64,000 bases of DNA from Agelas oroides (lineage: Eukaryota > Porifera > Demospongiae > Agelasida > Agelasidae), in contig OX422204.1 in NCBI GenBank assembly GCA_949130485.1, forward strand, positions 6,510,015 through 6,574,014. The letters run 5' to 3'. Below, in pieces: positions 1 to 10,411 of this stretch. The translations under genes were made by a program, and so were the position numbers. The notes beneath the pieces were generated by a model. The model saw only the letters and a list, made by a program, of their open reading frames with translations. It searched no databases and was not told the DNA's origin. Numbering within the stretch: position 1 is the stretch's first letter; the number at the start of each line of letters is the position of its first letter.

Positions 1-699
1 CTGTCAACCTGCACCAAAAAAGGAAAAGATAATCGGGACGCCATCAGAGATACTTGGGCTCAATATGGCCGTAACAATGTACCACCAATACTTGTAAAAT
101 TTTGTATAGGCACTCTTGGATTATCATCCTCTGACATGGCTGGATTAGCAGCTGAAGACAAAGTCCATGGTGATTTACTTCTCCTAACAAACCTACACGA
201 TACGTATAGTAACCTCTCCAGAAAGGTGTTATATAGCTTTGTATGGGCTGAACACAATATTCATTTCTCATTTCTGATGAAAACTGATGACGACACATTT
301 GTTTATGTGGATGAACTTCACAAGGAAGCCTATCGGTTGTATCAAGATGGAGTTGGTACGTTGTATTGGGGACATTTTAACTGGCAAGCATATCCAATAA
401 CCAAACCAAACCACAAGTGGGCTGAGCACAGCTGGTTTCTCTGTGATCGCTACTTTCCTTATGCGTATGGAAATGGGTACATCATATCTGCTGATTTGAT
501 TCACTTGATTGCTATTACAGCAGATTATTTGCAACTTTACAACAGTGAGGATGTATCAGTGGGCGTGTGGCTGAGTGCCTACAAGATTGAGAGGAAGGAT
601 GACAATCACTTTTATCACTTTGGGAGGTGCAGACCGCATTCTTGCTATGTTGTAACTGTTACAACAGCTAAAAGTATGTACAGACTACATAAGCACTAA
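1..699 (+). CDS. beta-1,3-galactosyltransferase, B3GALT6-like (3' part)
   Basis: The frame is open from base 1 to the TAA at 697-699, so the true start lies outside the window. The product resembles GT31 beta-1,3-galactosyltransferases. Visible landmarks in order are RDAIRDTW near the left edge, the metal-binding DDD inside FLMKTDDDTFV (about 276-306), YWGHFNW, then LCDRYFPYAYGNGYIIS and SEDVSVGVWL near the C-terminus. The YWG, PYA-GNGY and SEDVS-G-WL pattern is closest to B3GALT6 (galactosyltransferase II), which adds the third sugar of the glycosaminoglycan linker tetrasaccharide in the Golgi. That assignment is family knowledge. The N-terminal membrane anchor is not in the window. No frameshift is seen and the catalytic DxD is intact. 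It could be another GT31 member, but the C-terminal motifs favour the B3GALT6 group. Confidence 0.85.
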   Translation: MSTCTKKGKDNRDAIRDTWAQYGRNNVPPILVKFCIGTLGLSSSDMAGLAAEDKVHGDLLLLTNLHDTYSNLSRKVLYSFVWAEHNIHFSFLMKTDDDTFVYVDELHKEAYRLYQDGVGTLYWGHFNWQAYPITKPNHKWAEHSWFLCDRYFPYAYGNGYIISADLIHLIAITADYLQLYNSEDVSVGVWLSAYKIERKDDNHFYHFGRCRPHSCYVVTVTTAKSMYRLHKH

Positions 700-1431
700 G
701 CTCTATCATCCACACTACAGTCAATAATATACTTAGTGTTATTATTTTATTCCATAAAAAAAATATGCCCACCCAGAAAGATAATCTCAGGGTTTTACTG
801 CACGTAGTGGCCTTAGTTTCATCCGGGCCCTTTCCATTTTTCGTCGCCTACTTTATTATCAATATTATGTATTTATTCGAATAAAATGCATGCAAATTAA
901 ATAATTTGAGTGGGCATGCATTAAGTTCGATGGACCCATAAATTCCAGGAATTGAATTTGATTAGATTAAATCATGTGTTGCAATGGATTCAAACCTGAA
1001 AAACTTTTGGGTCAAACAGAAATGCAAGAGTTCCTGGCCTTCAGTTCTACAGAAATGAAGTTCTTGGTATATAGATAGTAGCAGCTACAGCAACAAAAAG
1101 TCTTACAAACACCAAAGTAGAAAATTTATGGGCTAGCTCTTTTTCCTGGGAATTGTTCTTGACTGCCCTTTGTTAACTGACTGGGACAACTGAGAGGCTT
1201 CATTCCTGGTATTGCTGGATCAGCTCAAAATTAATTGGTAGCTGCTTGCACTAGATTGGATCATCCATTTTATTTGAATAAATATGGTTGTCTCGTTCCC
1301 AGACCCTCAGTACGGTGAACGCACTGCAAAACACTTTACAGACCTTCTTATCACACTTCCAATTTACTGAAGACCAGCAAGCAACTTCAAAGGCTTAACT
1401 TTTAATGAAATTCAATATTGACACTAGCCTA
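700..1431. other. intergenic, no gene seen
   Basis: AT-rich spacer downstream of the glycosyltransferase stop. I see no exon with conserved protein content. At about 1291-1308 there is a reverse-complement match to the end of the 62-bp satellite monomer that lies further right (motif TCTCGTTCCCAGACCCTC), so the satellite sequence also exists here as a single inverted piece. Confidence 0.5.
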
Positions 1432-1828
1432 CACTGTAAAACATTTGGGCTACTTCAACCATATTTTGGTCATCTCAGTTGCATGCCTGTTGTGTATGTG
1501 ATACATTACAAACTTCAAGGGATGCTTCCAATTTGAATCAAAGTGTAGTTGAGTCACATTTCTGGTGAGGGTTGGATCTTACACATCTGCCCCTGGAGGA
1601 GTTCCTTGGTTGCATGGTTATGGCAGAAATGCCAGAAGTGTAGCCAAGTAACTAGGCTTTCTGCAAGTAGACCTATAATTTAACAAAAGGGAGAAGCTTC
1701 TCAACTAGACTTAAGCTTTGATTCAAATTGGAAGGATCCCTTGAAGTTTGTAACGTGTCACGTACACAACAGACATGCAACTGAGATGACCAAAATATGG
1801 TTGAAGTAACCCAAATGTTTATACAGTG
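1432..1828. mobile_element. foldback element, CACTGTA termini
   Basis: Left arm about 1432-1553 and right arm about 1698-1828 are imperfect reverse complements separated by a ~145-bp spacer. The ends read CACTGTA and TACAGTG. No protein is encoded. The structure is that of a non-autonomous DNA element with long inverted arms; the superfamily is not determined. The right end abuts the 62-bp satellite. Confidence 0.6.
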
Positions 1829-1847
1829 ATATATGGTTGAACTATGT

Positions 1848-4362
1848 ACTATATTCACCAGATCCTCCTCTCTTGTGTGTGAATACCATACCAAGGGTCT
1901 GGGAATGAGACTATATTCACCAGATCCTCCTCTCTTGTGTGTGAATACCATACCGAGGGTCTGGGAACGAGACTATATTCACCAGATCCTCCTCTCTTGT
2001 GTGTGAGTACCATACCGAGGGTCTGGGAACGAGACTATATTCACCAGATCCTCCTCTCTTGTGTGTGAGTACCATACCGAGGGTCTGGGAAGGAGACTAT
2101 ATTCACCAGATCCTCCTCTCTTGTGTGTGAGTACCGTACCGAGGGTCTGGGAAGGAGACTATATTCACCAGATCCTCCTCTCTTGTGTGTGAATACCATA
2201 CCGAGGGTCTGGGAATGAGACTATATTCACCAGATCCTCCTCTCTTGTGTGTGAGTACCGTACCGAGGGTCTGGGAAGGAGACTATATTCACCAGATCCT
2301 CCTCTCTTGTGTGTGAATACCGTACCGAGGGTCTGGGAACGAGACTATATTCACCAGATCCTCCTCTCTTGTGTGTGAGTACCGTACCGAGGGTCTGGGA
2401 ATGAGACCAGATCCTCCTCTCTTGTGTGTGAATACCATACCGAGGGTCTGGGAACGAGACTATATTCACCAGATCCTCCTCTCTTGTGTGTGAGTACCGT
2501 ACCGAGGGTCTGGGAACGAGACTATATTCACCAGATCCTCCTCTCTTGTGTGTGAGTACCGTACCGAGGGTCTGGGAAGGAGACTATATTCACCAGATCC
2601 TCCTCTCTTGTAGTGTTGTTTTAGTTTAATGTTCGGACTAGTAGTTTAGTTTTAGTTTAATTAGGCTACAGATCATAATTGTTAGTTTAGTTTTAGTTTT
2701 AATTACCAAATCTAAAATGGGTTAGTATCGGTACTTTTAGTTTTAGTTAACTACCATTTTTGGATGATTTCAAATTAGTTTAGTTGTAGTTTTTAATTAT
2801 CGGACTAAGGCAGCATCAATTTTAGTTTTAGTTTTAATTACTAAAAGGTTTTATGCCTTACTAAAATGCATTTTAGTTTTGGTTTTAGTTAACTAAAACA
2901 ACACTAGCTTGTGTGTGAATACCATACCGAGGGTCTGGGAATGAGACTATATTCACCAGATCCTCCTCTCTTGTGTGTGAGTACCGTACCGAGGGTCTGG
3001 GAAGGAGACTATATTCACCAGATCCTCCTCTCTTGTGTGTGAATACCGTACCGAGGGTCTGGGAACGAGACTATATTCACCAGATCCTCCTCTCTTGTGT
3101 GTGAGTACCGTACCGAGGGTCTGGGAATGAGACCAGATCCTCCTCTCTTGTGTGTGAATACCATACCGAGGGTCTGGGAACGAGACTATATTCACCAGAT
3201 CCTCCTCTCTTGTGTGTGAGTACCGTACCGAGGGTCTGGGAACGAGACTATATTCACCAGATCCTCCTCTCTTGTGTGTGAGTACCGTACCGAGGGTCTG
3301 GGAAGGAGACTATATTCACCAGATCCTCCTCTCTTGTGTGTGAATACCATACCGAGGGTCTGGGAATGAGACTATATTCACCAGATCCTCCTCTCTTGTG
3401 TGTGAGTACCGTACCGAGGGTCTGGGAAGGAGACTATATTCACCAGATCCTCCTCTCTTGTGTGTGAATACCGTACCGAGGGTCTGGGAACGAGACTATA
3501 TTCACCAGATCCTCCTCTCTTGTGTGTGAGTACCGTACCGAGGGTCTGGGAATGAGACCAGATCCTCCTCTCTTGTGTGTGAATACCATACCGAGGGTCT
3601 GGGAACGAGACTATATTCACCAGATCCTCCTCTCTTGTGTGTGAGTACCGTACCGAGGGTCTGGGAACGAGACTATATTCACCAGATCCTCCTCTCTTGT
3701 GTGTGAGTACCGTACTGAGGGTCTGGGAAGGAGACTATATTCACCAGATCCTCCTCTCTTGTGTGTGAGTACCGTACCGAGGGTCTGGGAATGAGACTAT
3801 ATTCACCAGATCCTCCTCTCTTGTGTGTAAGTACCGTACCGAGGGTCTGGGAACGAGACTATATTCACCAGATCCTCCTCTCTTGTGTGTGAATACCGTA
3901 CCGAGGGTCTGGGAACGAGACTATATTCACCAGATCCTCCTCTCTTGTGTGTGAGTACCGTACCGAGGGTCTGGGAACGAGACTATATTCACCAGATCCT
4001 CCTCTCTTGTGTGTGAATACCGTACCGAGGGTCTGGGAACGAGACTATATTCACCAGATCCTCCTCTCTTGTGTGTGAGTACCGTACCGAGGGTCTGGGA
4101 ACGAGACTATATTCACCAGATCCTCCTCTCTTGTGTGTGAGTACCGTACCGAGGGTCTGGGAACGAGACTATATTCACCAGATCCTCCTCTCTTGTGTGT
4201 GAGTACCGTACCGAGGGTCTGGGAACGAGACTATATTCACCAGATCCTCCTCTCTTGTGTGTGAGTACCGTACCGAGGGTCTGGGAACGAGACTATATTC
4301 ACCAGATCCTCCTCTCTTGTGTGTGAGTACCGTACCGAGGGTCTGGGAATGAGACTATATTA
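1848..4362. repeat. 62-bp satellite array with 425-bp higher-order unit
   Basis: About 36 copies of a 62-bp monomer, for example starts at 1909, 1971 and 2033. Monomers contain CCAGATCCTCCTCTCTTG and GAGGGTCTGGGAA and differ at a few sites (ACCATACC or ACCGTACC, GAATG, GAACG or GAAGG). One variant lacks 9 bases (TATATTCAC). It recurs in a block of seven monomers, giving 7 x 62 - 9 = 425 bp. Identical blocks start at about 2227, 2953 and 3378; the first spacing is 301 bp larger because of an inserted MITE. Open frames here are by-products of the repeat. Confidence 0.93.
2611..2907. mobile_element. MITE inserted in the 62-bp satellite
   Basis: A 297-bp AT-rich insert interrupts a satellite monomer. 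Its ends are inverted repeats: TAGTGTTGTTTTAGTT at the left, AACTAAAACAACACTA at the right. The bases CTTG occur directly before (2607-2610) and after (2908-2911) the insert, consistent with a 4-bp target duplication. The interior is built from TTTTAGTTTTAG-type repeats and encodes no protein. Superfamily is uncertain. Confidence 0.82.
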
Positions 4363-4958
4363 TGCCCCACCCCCCAGCACCTTGTCCCTAGCTGTAGGTC
4401 TGGCCTTATAGAGGCCGAGGTGTGACCATCCTCAGTGCTCTATTCTAGAAAACTTAAATCCTCTGACAAAAATCGGATTTAGCACGACTGTGAAAGGAAG
4501 ATGCGATAATCCTAAATCTACAGGGACTGGCATGAAAAGAAAGGCTGGTGCACCTTCCCAGTCTGTGATATACTGTCACTTATCAATTGGCCTATATTAT
4601 GCCAGCATATGCTCCTATGCTAGAAGGTACCTATTACGCTTGAAATTATGCCAGCATATGCTCCTATGCTAGAAGGTACGCTTGAAATTATGCCAGTGTA
4701 ATTCACAAACCCTATTTCAAATGCTTACTCCCACCCCAGTGTGAGGGGGGTTGATTACACAAGGAGAGATATGATCAAACCATTATATGAAATTGGCATT
4801 GTAATGAACTCACAGTCACAATTTAGTTATGTGACTTAGCAACCCTAAACAGTCATCATACATGCGCATGATAAAAATACAAGATTTTAGAACACCTCAA
4901 ATGGCAAATATCATAATGACCTTCATTGATCTCACTGATTGAATGTAGAGCCATTTTA
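4363..4958. other. spacer with short tandem duplication
   Basis: No convincing exon. A short segment is tandemly duplicated at about 4599-4700 (ATTATGCCAGCATATGCTCC, then GCTAGAAGGTACGCTTGAAA). The 60-residue open frame at 4490-4672 runs through this duplication and has no recognisable domain. Confidence 0.4.
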
Positions 4959-6200
4959 CTGTCGCCTTGCAGTCCTCTTCTGGGGTTCATCTACCATGTT
5001 TGAATGTCCCCACCCCCATCTGAACAATCTTCTGTCGCCTTGCAGTCCTCTTCTGGGGTTCATCTACCATGTTTGAATGTCCCCACCCCCATCTGAACAA
5101 TCTACTGTCGCCTTACAGTCCTCTTCTGGGGTTCATCTACCATGTTTGAATGCCCCCACCCCCATCTGAACAATCTTCTGTCGCCTTGCAGTCCTCTTCT
5201 GGGGTTCATCTACCATGTTTGAATGTCCCCACCCCCATCTGAACAATCTTCTGTCGCCTTGCAGTCCTCTTCTGGGGTTCATCTACCATGTTTGAATGTC
5301 CCCACCCCCATCTGAACAATCTACTGTCGCCTTACAGTCCTCTTCTGGGGTTCATCTACCATGTTTGAATGCCCCCACCCCCATCTGAACAATCTTCTGT
5401 CGCCTTGCAGTCCTCTTCTGGGGTTCATCTACCATGTTTGAATGTCCCCACCCCCATCTGAACAATCTTCTGTCGCCTTGCAGTCCTCTTCTGGGGTTCA
5501 TCTACCATGTTTGAATGTCCCCACCCCCATCTGAACAATCTTCTGTCGCCTTACAGTCCTCTTCTGGGGTTCATCTACCATGTTTGAATGTCCCCACCCC
5601 CATCTGAACAATCTTCTGTCGCCTTACAGTCCTCTTCTGGGGTTCATCTACCATGTTTGAATGCCCCCACCCCCATCTGAACAATCTTCTGTCGCCTTAC
5701 AGTCCTCTTCTGGGGTTCATCTACCATGTTTGAATGCCCCCACCCCCATCTGAACAATCTTCTGTCGCCTTGCAGTCCTCTTCTGGGGTTCATCTACCAT
5801 GTTTGAATGTCCCCACCCCCATCTGAACAATCTTCTGTCGCCTTGCAGTCCTCTTCTGGGGTTCATCTACCATGTTTGAATGTCCCCACCCCCATCTGAA
5901 CAATCTTCTGTCGCCTTGCAGTCCTCTTCTGGGGTTCATCTACCATGTTTGAATGCCCCCACCCCCATCTGAACAATCTTCTGTCGCCTTGCAGTCCTCT
6001 TCTGGGGTTCATCTACCATGTTTGAATGTCCCCACCCCCATCTGAACAATCTACTGTCGCCTTACAGTCCTCTTCTGGGGTTCATCTACCATGTTTGAAT
6101 GTCCCCACCCCCATCTGAACAATCTTCTGTCGCCTTACAGTCCTCTTCTGGGGTTCATCTACCATGTTTGAATGTCCCCACCCCCATCTGAACAATCTTC
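4959..6200. repeat. 73-bp satellite array, 17 copies
   Basis: Seventeen head-to-tail copies of a 73-bp monomer (starts at 4959, 5032, 5105 and so on) containing CTCTTCTGGGGTTCATCTAC. Three sites vary: CCTTG or CCTTA, GAATGT or GAATGC, ATCTT or ATCTA. The order of variants in monomers 1-3 is repeated in 4-6, so part of the array expanded in a three-monomer (219-bp) step. No coding potential. Confidence 0.92.
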
Positions 6201-6437
6201 CAATGCATAATCAAGATGAAGCTACTTAAATGAAAGTGATTTAGCATGAGAAACACATACACAAAGACACCAAACACATAGCATGTCATAATGCAGAAAT
6301 TACACACAGTTGTAAAACGTGCCATAAATAGACAACTACACAGAGAAAAATTGAAATGAGTTACAACAAAATTCTTAAAATAGAGATATTGTCATCTGTG
6401 AAAAGTGACTCCAGGAACAAGAAATATTGAAGTACCT

Positions 6438-6512
6438 GGCGTGTGTGTGTGTGCGTGTGTGTGTGTGCGTGTGTGTGTGTGCGTGTGTGTGTGTGCGTGT
6501 GTGTGTGTGCAT
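6438..6512. repeat. (GT)n/GC microsatellite
   Basis: Alternating GT run with a GC step at regular 14-base intervals. The minus-strand His/Thr open frame over it is an artefact of the repeat. Confidence 0.85.
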
Positions 6513-6556
6513 GTAGAAGCAAAGACAAGAGTCTTCAAATTGTCTGTTTGGACAGA

Positions 6557-6594
6557 ATAGTCTCCAACCCAGCGGGGTCTGGGTTGGAGACTAT
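6557..6594. repeat. perfect 16-bp hairpin
   Basis: ATAGTCTCCAACCCAG at 6557-6572 is the exact reverse complement of 6579-6594 with a 6-base loop CGGGGT. It resembles the other snap-back elements in this window and is probably a tiny MITE relic rather than a gene regulator. Confidence 0.7.
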
Positions 6595-7138
6595 GGATAG
6601 AACTGATTGCTAACTCAGTTGTATGATAGATAAGGAACAAGAAAGGGCAGGCCTAGTAGATGTTATGCAAAGTCACCCACTGCATAGGACACGTTTTGGC
6701 CAATGCCAGGTCTCATCGGTAGGATTGACAAAATATGCTTTTGTTTTTACCCATTATTCTATTCTACTAGTGTAGATGCAAAGCATCATGGGGCGAGCCT
6801 GAGCGAGAGGTAGTATATCACATGGGTGGCATAATAATAGTATATCCACATTAAATCACAACTCTGAAAGTATTGTTGTGCAATGCTATTGTTTAGTCCC
6901 TTGTATGCAGGTTTGCAAGTTTGGATGACTCATTCGTGGTTGAGCTGTTTCATTAAAAATGAGGCGCTTTGTCAAACCACTGGGGCAATACCCTCAGGCA
7001 ATACACATTAATAATAGTAGATTAAAGACATTGTTTTAATAAGTGCGGGTGGTGGTGGTGGTGGGGGGTGGAGGGGGGGGGGGGGTGTACAGTGTATGTC
7101 TCATCCGCTGTAACCTCGTTGCTCTCTCCTCGGGGGTT

Positions 7139-7420
7139 TCAACTGTAAACCTTTCGCGTTGATTGGTGCTCGTCTGCTGTAATCTTGTTTCTCTCTCCTC
7201 CGAGGGGTTTCATCTGCCATTCTTTCGCGTTCACGGGTACCTTTCGCTGTACAGTAGCTTGTCTTTCACTAGCAGTTTGAGCAGCGTGCCTAGCATGACC
7301 TCTCTCCCTTCGCTTTCTCGCTCCTTTGTTCCGCAGTCTCTGCAGCACGTCGAGCTCTCAGTGTCTCTCTCGTTTCTCGGCCATATCCGATCTAGGCGAC
7401 TTCCTGTTCCTGCGGTCAAC
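7139..7420 (-). pseudogene. degraded Arg-rich repeat ORF fragment, unrecognised
   Basis: On the minus strand two overlapping short frames contain pieces such as ERGHARHAAQTASERQA and GGERNKITADEHQS. They resemble the RRAxETxEQRxxR-type repeats often found in transposon-linked proteins, but frames are interrupted and the resemblance is weak. The location inside an inverted-repeat element supports a transposon relic. No function is assigned. Confidence 0.25.
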
Positions 7421-7700
7421 AGCGCTGTTGGAAAACAGCAGAAAGCATCACGGCATAGCCGTCAATTCTCATAAGGCTTTGCCACTCGGTCCCGTTTCCA
7501 GACTGGCTGTCGTCGCCCATCGCAGTGTTGAACGGTTTCAAAGTCGCAGCTACGACAAAAATGGTTGTTACTACAAGTAACTGAGTACTACCGTACCTGT
7601 AAGCTACTAGTGCAACCTTCGAAAAACCGCTGCGTTCACAAATAAACACACCGCTGACATAGCAACACATTGAAGCGCATGCACAAACGGGCTAGAAGCC

Positions 7701-7802
7701 AGTTATTAACCGCACCCTCGGGCTTTAGTTGATATATAAGCAACACCGCCCTCGGGCGGTGTGCTTATATATAACTAAAGCCCTCGTGAGCGGTTAATAA
7801 CT
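7701..7802. repeat. ~50-bp-arm palindrome
   Basis: Left arm 7701-7751 starts AGTTATTAACCGC and the right arm ends GCGGTTAATAACT at 7802; the centre is CCGCCCTCGGGCGG. A few mismatches are present. The structure can extrude as a cruciform or form a long RNA hairpin. No coding content. Confidence 0.75.
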
Positions 7803-8120
7803 ATAACATATATATGAAAATTGCACCGTTCAACTCGCTAGTGTGGGGCTCGCTCAGGCTCGCCCCAATTATTCCTCCAAATTTTACCTATTATTCTCAC
7901 TAACCTAACCCATTATTCTCAATAAAAATCCAAATAATCTTTTAATTACAAAACTTAACAATAATTACATAATTTCCCAAATTCCCACATACCTATTATT
8001 CTAAAATATTATACTAGCATATTTTGTCAATGCCTACTCATCGGCTGCACTGGGGTGACCATTTGCATGCACATGCATCCATCCATGAGCATGCATGTGT
8101 GTGCATGTCAGTAAAATCAA

Positions 8121-10375
8121 TTACAGCTGCAGTGTTATCAAAGTGGAGTATGCTATGGTAGCAGAATCTACTTGCTCAGCTAGGGAGAAATTCAAGTCCT
8201 TACTGTCGGAGATGGAATAGACGTGTCTTGGTAGTGAAGTAAAATATTCATGGACCAGAGCGTCTGTGGCTGACAGTCGCTGAGAAGGAATGAGTTTCAA
8301 TAGCTTGGAGGTCAGGTCGCCTGTGATGGAGGATGGGGAGAGCCTGGAGGAATGAGAGATGAGGAGGAGGAGGAGAGAGTGGGAAGAGCCACAAAGAGGG
8401 AGAGAAGAGGAAGGTAGTTGAACAGCCAAACCATGCATGCATAGTGTCAATCAGTAAAAGTCTAACTAACCTTGTTTCCCAGACCTTCCAGCCATTGAGA
8501 ATGGAGGAATGAATCGAGGAATGAATCCCAGGCATTATCAATTACATCCAACATTACATTACTTTGCTCATTGACATTCTAGGTACTCGTATTATGTCAA
8601 AAATTGTTTACATAAAACTTGCATTATCAATTACATCCAACATTACATTACTTGTGGGAGGGTGCTATTGATGCCTTCGAAGTCACATGGTCAATTGCAT
8701 GACATCGCTCGATTCCATAGATATATGACACGGAACTAGCCTAGCAAGCTAGCCTAGGTAGCATTTGCCTTGGCTAACAGGCTTGCGCTGTTTATCAAAA
8801 ATATCTCTAGCACAAACGTGAGAAAGGGCAGATGGAAGTGCACTGATGTAGTCCAAATTACCTTTTGCAATGGTTTTACTGGTAGTAGCTTCTTCTTGTC
8901 AACCGACTCAATGGGAGCGCTTATAGCTGAGTACAATCGAGTGAGTTTCTTTGCATGCCATATATGCTGCTATGATAAATCTAAGGACAGTGTAACGCTT
9001 AGTATCAATATTTGGCATCTCGAGTGTACAGAAGTATATCAGTAGTATGCGGAGGCGGTGGAATTCCACCGTGATTAAGCGCATGCACGAACGGCTGAAA
9101 CCAGGCCCTTTCTCCTCCTCCTCCTCCTCTTTGGGCCTGGGAACGAGGCTAGGCTAGGGAGCATTTAGAAAGTGAATGATGTCGTTGTAGACAGACAAGG
9201 GCGAAGGGTCCCAACCGTGAAAATGCTTTGCTCATGGTGTCTTCCCAAGTGCTGTATAGAGTTCAGAATGTTTGCAACATGGAAAATTTACTGCTTGTTG
9301 TTTGGGGCAATGAACTTATAGGTTCTTTCAAGCTTGTTCTTAAGGTTGGGGACCCCTCCCCCCTCTCTGTCTACCTAGGTGGACATGACATCATTTACAT
9401 GATAAAATGGACCAGGCCTTCCCCCTCCGTTAGTGCATGCTGTAAGCAATCAAAATTGGATGGTGGGAAGGCCCAGGAACCCAGGGCTGTACACTTACGT
9501 GGGAAACATCATCTCCAGTGACCTTGGTTGGCACTTCTTAAAATGATCTACAAAAAGGAAAGCATTGCACAATCAGTATCAAGCTTGCACAAAGATCTAG
9601 CCTTCAGGCCAGCCACCCCACATCTATATGCACACACACACATGCACACACACATGCACACGCACATGCACACACACATGCACACACACATGCACACACG
9701 CATGCACACACACACATGTACATGCACACATGCGTGCACACACACACACACACACACACATGCACACATACACATACACATAAACACACATATGCACATA
9801 CACATACACATAAACACACATATGCACATACACATAAACACACACATGCACATGCACACATGCGTGCACACACACACACACACACACACACACGCGCGCA
9901 CATACACATACACATAAACACACATACGCACATACACATAAACACACGCATGCACAACCATACATGCACACACACGCGCACATAGACACACACACACACA
10001 CACACACACGCGCACATAGACACACACACACAACACATGCACACATACACACACACTAACAAGGCTTGTATTCTGGATACAATGAAATTCCGGGCCATGT
10101 ACTTTCTGAGGGGGTTCCAAACAGCTGGGAGGAGAGGAAAACAGGAAAGGAGAGATGATAAGTGAAGGAAAGGGGGAGAGGGAAGAGGGGGGAGAGGGAA
10201 GAGGGGGGAGAGGGGACGGCAAGAGGAGAGGAATGCGTAAAATGTCTGTGTGTCCCCAGTGCTTCCTCACCATCCAGATTTTGTTCAGCTGGTCAAAGAC
10301 GCCCTTGATTCCTGGGAACAGTGGCTTTCCCGTCAACATTTCAACAAATATACAAGCAACTCCCCTGTGTGTGTG

Positions 10376-10411
<36 letters not shown>

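Larger units (their letters stand above)
6712..8038. mobile_element. composite inverted-repeat element
   Basis: Outer ends are related inverted repeats: GACAAAATATGCT near 6733 and its reverse complement near 8022. An inner pair reads GGGGCGAGCCTGAGCGAG at about 6791 and the reverse complement at about 7848-7873. Between them lie a G-rich tract (about 7050-7085), a degraded coding-like segment and a long palindrome (7701-7802). The same GGGGCGAGCCTGAG ends delimit an element in a FIS1 intron at about 32.7-33.2 kb, so this is a family. Exact borders and target duplication were not established. Confidence 0.5.

Noticed and set aside
1848..6200. CRISPR-like regular repeats
   Set aside because: Monomers are contiguous without unique spacers and the context is an animal genome; these are satellites.
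7163..7474. Plus-strand Ser-rich 103-residue frame
   Set aside because: No domain; the minus strand looks more like a degraded transposon protein, and the region lies inside an inverted-repeat element.
8770..9045. Plus-strand 91-residue frame beginning [11 protein letters not shown], with a GTGAGT after an Arg codon
   Set aside because: Lies in the intron of the opposite-strand CDK gene, has no recognisable domain, and flanking GCTAGCCTAG motifs suggest repeat DNA; coding not supported.
9548..10339. Cys/Val-rich and His/Thr-rich frames of 140-260 residues
   Set aside because: They translate a (CA)n/(GT)n microsatellite inside a CDK intron; real exons of the gene lie on both sides.
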